Virus record (IMG/VR): IMGVR_UViG_3300003690_002863
Location: 1-22,592 of that record
Direction: 5' to 3' (one strand)
DNA from: a virus
Length of the DNA: 22,592 bases
In this document: piece after piece, positions 20,741-22,592 of the stretch
How the letters are laid out: every line of letters begins with the position of its first letter
How positions within the stretch are numbered: position 1 is the stretch's first letter
Notes under the pieces: model-generated
The model's input: only the letters and a program-made list of their open reading frames with translations
The model's database searches: none
What the model was told of the DNA's origin: nothing
Made by a program: the position numbers and the translations under genes

Positions 20741-22206
20741 GGGCCGTGTGTTCTCACCGTGGGCAGCTTGCCCCACCTCTGGGCCTCGGCCCAATAATCA
20801 CGAAGGCCATACATCCAGGCGTCCAGGATGTCCTTTAGCGGGTGGCGGTCCCCGTAGTCCCATTGGGCCAGGCCCTCGATCAGGATCTCGCATTGAGGGT
20901 GGACTCGGACCCGATCCGCCGCGATGGCCCCATAGAGCCAGCGGCACCTGATGTCCTTGGATCGGCGCTGAGCGTTGGATCTGCCACCTCCCTCCTTCGC
21001 GCTCAGGATCCGAGGACGTAGCCGATTCTGATCGACGCGCTCCCGGCGAGCTATCCACCGGCCAAGCTCTCGATTTGAGGACATCACAAATCGGGACTTG
21101 ACCGGATTGTCCCCGAGGACATGGTCCAGCTCGGTCCACCGGATCCCCCTGTCCTGGAGCAGCTTTAGGATCTTCCCGGCGAATACTTCCATGGTGGAAT
21201 TGCCGGGGACCACCACCTCCCCGAGAACATACAGGTGAGGATGGATCCGGCCGTCTGACTCGGTGACCTGGTCGATCCCGGTCAGTACCGCGGCCATCCC
21301 ATGATCTCGGTCTGCCGCCGCGTAGTCGATGCCCAGGGCGAGCTCGAGCACGGTGCCAGGCACCCGCCGGTTGACCATTGTTTCGGCGTTGAAGCAGTCA
21401 AAGAACTGGCCTTCACACCTGCTTTCCCACTCCCCATCCAGCCGGATCGGTGCATCGATCGGGTTCTCCAGCCGCCGGAGCTCGGTGATGAAGTCCGCGT
21501 CCCAGGGCGTCCCGTCCTTTGTCCGCCTCGGCCGCCCTGTCATCGGGCTTACCTGGCTCTCTGCTGTCAGCGGGTAGTGGTAGTCCTGGACCCGTCCGTC
21601 GTCGCAGAGGTCACGCAGCCATGGCAGCGGTGGCCCGTTGATCGGGGTCAGGGTCAGACCCAGGGTGCCCCCCGTGTTCCGGACTCGCGCTCTACATTCA
21701 TCGAAGACCTCACGGGCCGGGGGCTCGTCGAGCAGTATGTAGGCATACTCGGAGCCGGCCAGGGCTCCGGCCCCCTGGGCATTGCTGTAGACGTGGATCT
21801 CGGAGCCGTTGCGGAACTCGACCACAGGACGGTGGCCCCTAAATCCGGTCCGGCTCGAGAACTCCGTCGAGGCAATGAGCTCTGTATTGGCCTGACCACC
21901 CAGCAGGTCCCACAGCACGCGCTGGATCTCAACGCTTTGCAGGATCGAAAAGCACACGAGGCTAAGGCGGACAGGGGCAGCGGGGACGGCCTTGTAGGGA
22001 TGCACGCCGCGAGCCCTAAAGATCAGCTCTCCACACCCGGCCGTTGACTTGCCCATGCGGTTGCCCAGACGGAGCAGGGCCGGCTCTGCCGCGTCGTGAC
22101 TCAGCCAGGCGACCTGGTAGGGCAGCCAGGCCAGATAGTCGACGGGTGAGCGAGCGGCCCGAGTAGAGAGCGCTTGCGCGGCCCGAGCCAGGCCCGTGAG
22201 GTCCAC
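20734..22206 (-). CDS. Terminase large subunit (TerL)
   Basis: The GTG at 22206 overlaps the preceding TAG by one base. The 490-aa protein is the packaging motor. The N-terminal ATPase has Walker A GNRMGKST (48-55), Walker B YILLDEPP (156-163, with the catalytic Glu161) and a coupling motif near TLTPING (185-191). The C-terminal nuclease has LGIDYA (Asp294), a second acidic site near GDNPV (Asp366) and HPLKDILDAWMYGL (about 456-468), the usual third Asp region. All catalytic elements are visible, so it looks active. TerL docks on the portal encoded next. The headful or cos mode cannot be decided from this alone. Confidence 0.92.
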   Translation of the reverse strand: MDLTGLARAAQALSTRAARSPVDYLAWLPYQVAWLSHDAAEPALLRLGNRMGKSTAGCGELIFRARGVHPYKAVPAAPVRLSLVCFSILQSVEIQRVLWDLLGGQANTELIASTEFSSRTGFRGHRPVVEFRNGSEIHVYSNAQGAGALAGSEYAYILLDEPPAREVFDECRARVRNTGGTLGLTLTPINGPPLPWLRDLCDDGRVQDYHYPLTAESQVSPMTGRPRRTKDGTPWDADFITELRRLENPIDAPIRLDGEWESRCEGQFFDCFNAETMVNRRVPGTVLELALGIDYAAADRDHGMAAVLTGIDQVTESDGRIHPHLYVLGEVVVPGNSTMEVFAGKILKLLQDRGIRWTELDHVLGDNPVKSRFVMSSNRELGRWIARRERVDQNRLRPRILSAKEGGGRSNAQRRSKDIRCRWLYGAIAADRVRVHPQCEILIEGLAQWDYGDRHPLKDILDAWMYGLRDYWAEAQRWGKLPTVRTHGPR

Positions 22207-22562
22207 TACACGATCCGCAACTTGCGCCCGTTGAGCTGGTCATCACAGGCGGCGGCGAGCTGGGAGACCAGGGTATCGGGCAGAGACCGGATCGCGGCAT
22301 GGACCACGGCTAGGATCTCCTCATCGGTCGCTTCGTCGAGGCCGTCACCCTTGGCCGCCTTCGCGGCCAGGTCTCGGGCGGCCTGGATCTCTCCCTCCAA
22401 TTTGGCCATCGATCCGGCAGCCGCATAGCTGCCCGCCTCGGTGGCGATCCGTCGAAGGCGCTGGATCCTGATGAGCGGATCGGACTCAGCCTCGGCCAGC
22501 CGCTCCCCCACCAGGCGGGCCAACTCCGTGCGGAGGGAGGAGACCGATTTTCTAGCCGCCAC
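22206..22562 (-). CDS. Putative small terminase subunit-like protein, possibly longer than the window
   Basis: From the GTG at 22562 the protein has 118 residues, but the frame stays open to the window edge without an SD in front, so the true start may lie upstream. It is largely helical and charged: VSSLRTELARLVGERLAEAESDPLIRIQRLRRIATEAG, then SMAKLEGEIQAARDLAAKAAKG and DEEILAVVHAAIRSLPDTLVSQLAA. No HTH is evident in the visible part. Position directly before and overlapping TerL suggests the small terminase, which binds the packaging site and regulates TerL. Without a DNA-binding motif the call rests on context. Confidence 0.55.
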   Translation of the reverse strand: MAARKSVSSLRTELARLVGERLAEAESDPLIRIQRLRRIATEAGSYAAAGSMAKLEGEIQAARDLAAKAAKGDGLDEATDEEILAVVHAAIRSLPDTLVSQLAAACDDQLNGRKLRIV

Positions 22563-22592
22563 CGCTGGCGTAAACGATCCCCGGCCCTGGGC

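Noticed and set aside
1-22592. Search for tRNA genes, CRISPR arrays, IS elements, att sites and an integrase
   Set aside because: I saw no cloverleaf sequence, no regularly spaced repeats, no transposase motifs and no recombinase motifs. Prophage or lytic status therefore cannot be decided from this window.

Overview
This window is part of a tailed-phage (Caudoviricetes) or prophage genome, GC-rich throughout. About 21.5 kb on the minus strand (22592 down to 1018) reads as one late operon: packaging, head, connector, tail and lysis genes, most with stop/start overlaps or gaps of a few bases. A long tape-measure protein, a tail-tube-like protein and a G/GT-type tail chaperone with a -1 frameshift signal indicate a long non-contractile tail (siphovirus-like); no sheath gene is visible. 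The host cannot be named. Shine-Dalgarno sites of the GGAGG type are common and GTG/TTG starts are frequent, which fits a high-GC bacterium. I see no tRNA, CRISPR array, IS element or integrase.

Layout in transcription order (right to left): small terminase-like protein (22562), TerL (22206), portal (20724), scaffold-like protein (19097), major capsid protein (18365), an unknown 225-aa protein (17330), a 56-aa protein (16653), a sulfotransferase-like protein (16481), a 75-aa virion/decoration-like protein (15796), three head-tail connector proteins (15566, 14823, 14367), tape measure (13939), a 1085-aa tail protein with sialidase-type Asp boxes (11519), a 550-aa tail-tip protein (8261), a 167-aa beta-rich protein (6584), tail tube (6038), a 190-aa protein with an HTH-like segment (5525), the tail chaperone pair (4931), a sigma region-2-like protein (4191), two small beta-rich virion proteins (3730, 3401) and a lysis cassette (2645-1018). 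Two or three short plus-strand genes (1-1004), one with a winged-helix-like N-terminus, converge on the end of the operon.

The most notable layer is regulatory. (1) A 10-nt motif, TCGGTARNAC in the sense direction, stands 6-73 nt upstream of seven start codons (portal, capsid, 225-aa, 75-aa, 167-aa, tail tube, 108-aa), usually 21-31 nt away. I did not see the full motif elsewhere. (2) Between the capsid gene and the next gene, a 10-bp hairpin carries in its loop a 12-nt perfect complement of the next gene's Shine-Dalgarno region, which itself lies in the loop of a 6-bp hairpin: a candidate kissing-loop translational control. (3) The capsid gene's own SD lies in a hairpin. (4) The tail chaperone has a GGGAAAC slippery site directly before the stop and a nested stem just after it. 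(5) The operon encodes a sigma region-2-like protein and, two genes away, an HTH protein, so a phage-encoded (possibly two-part) sigma factor acting on the motif is a testable idea. The placement of tail tube and chaperones about 7.5 kb after the tape measure, and a sulfotransferase inside the head module, are further unusual points.
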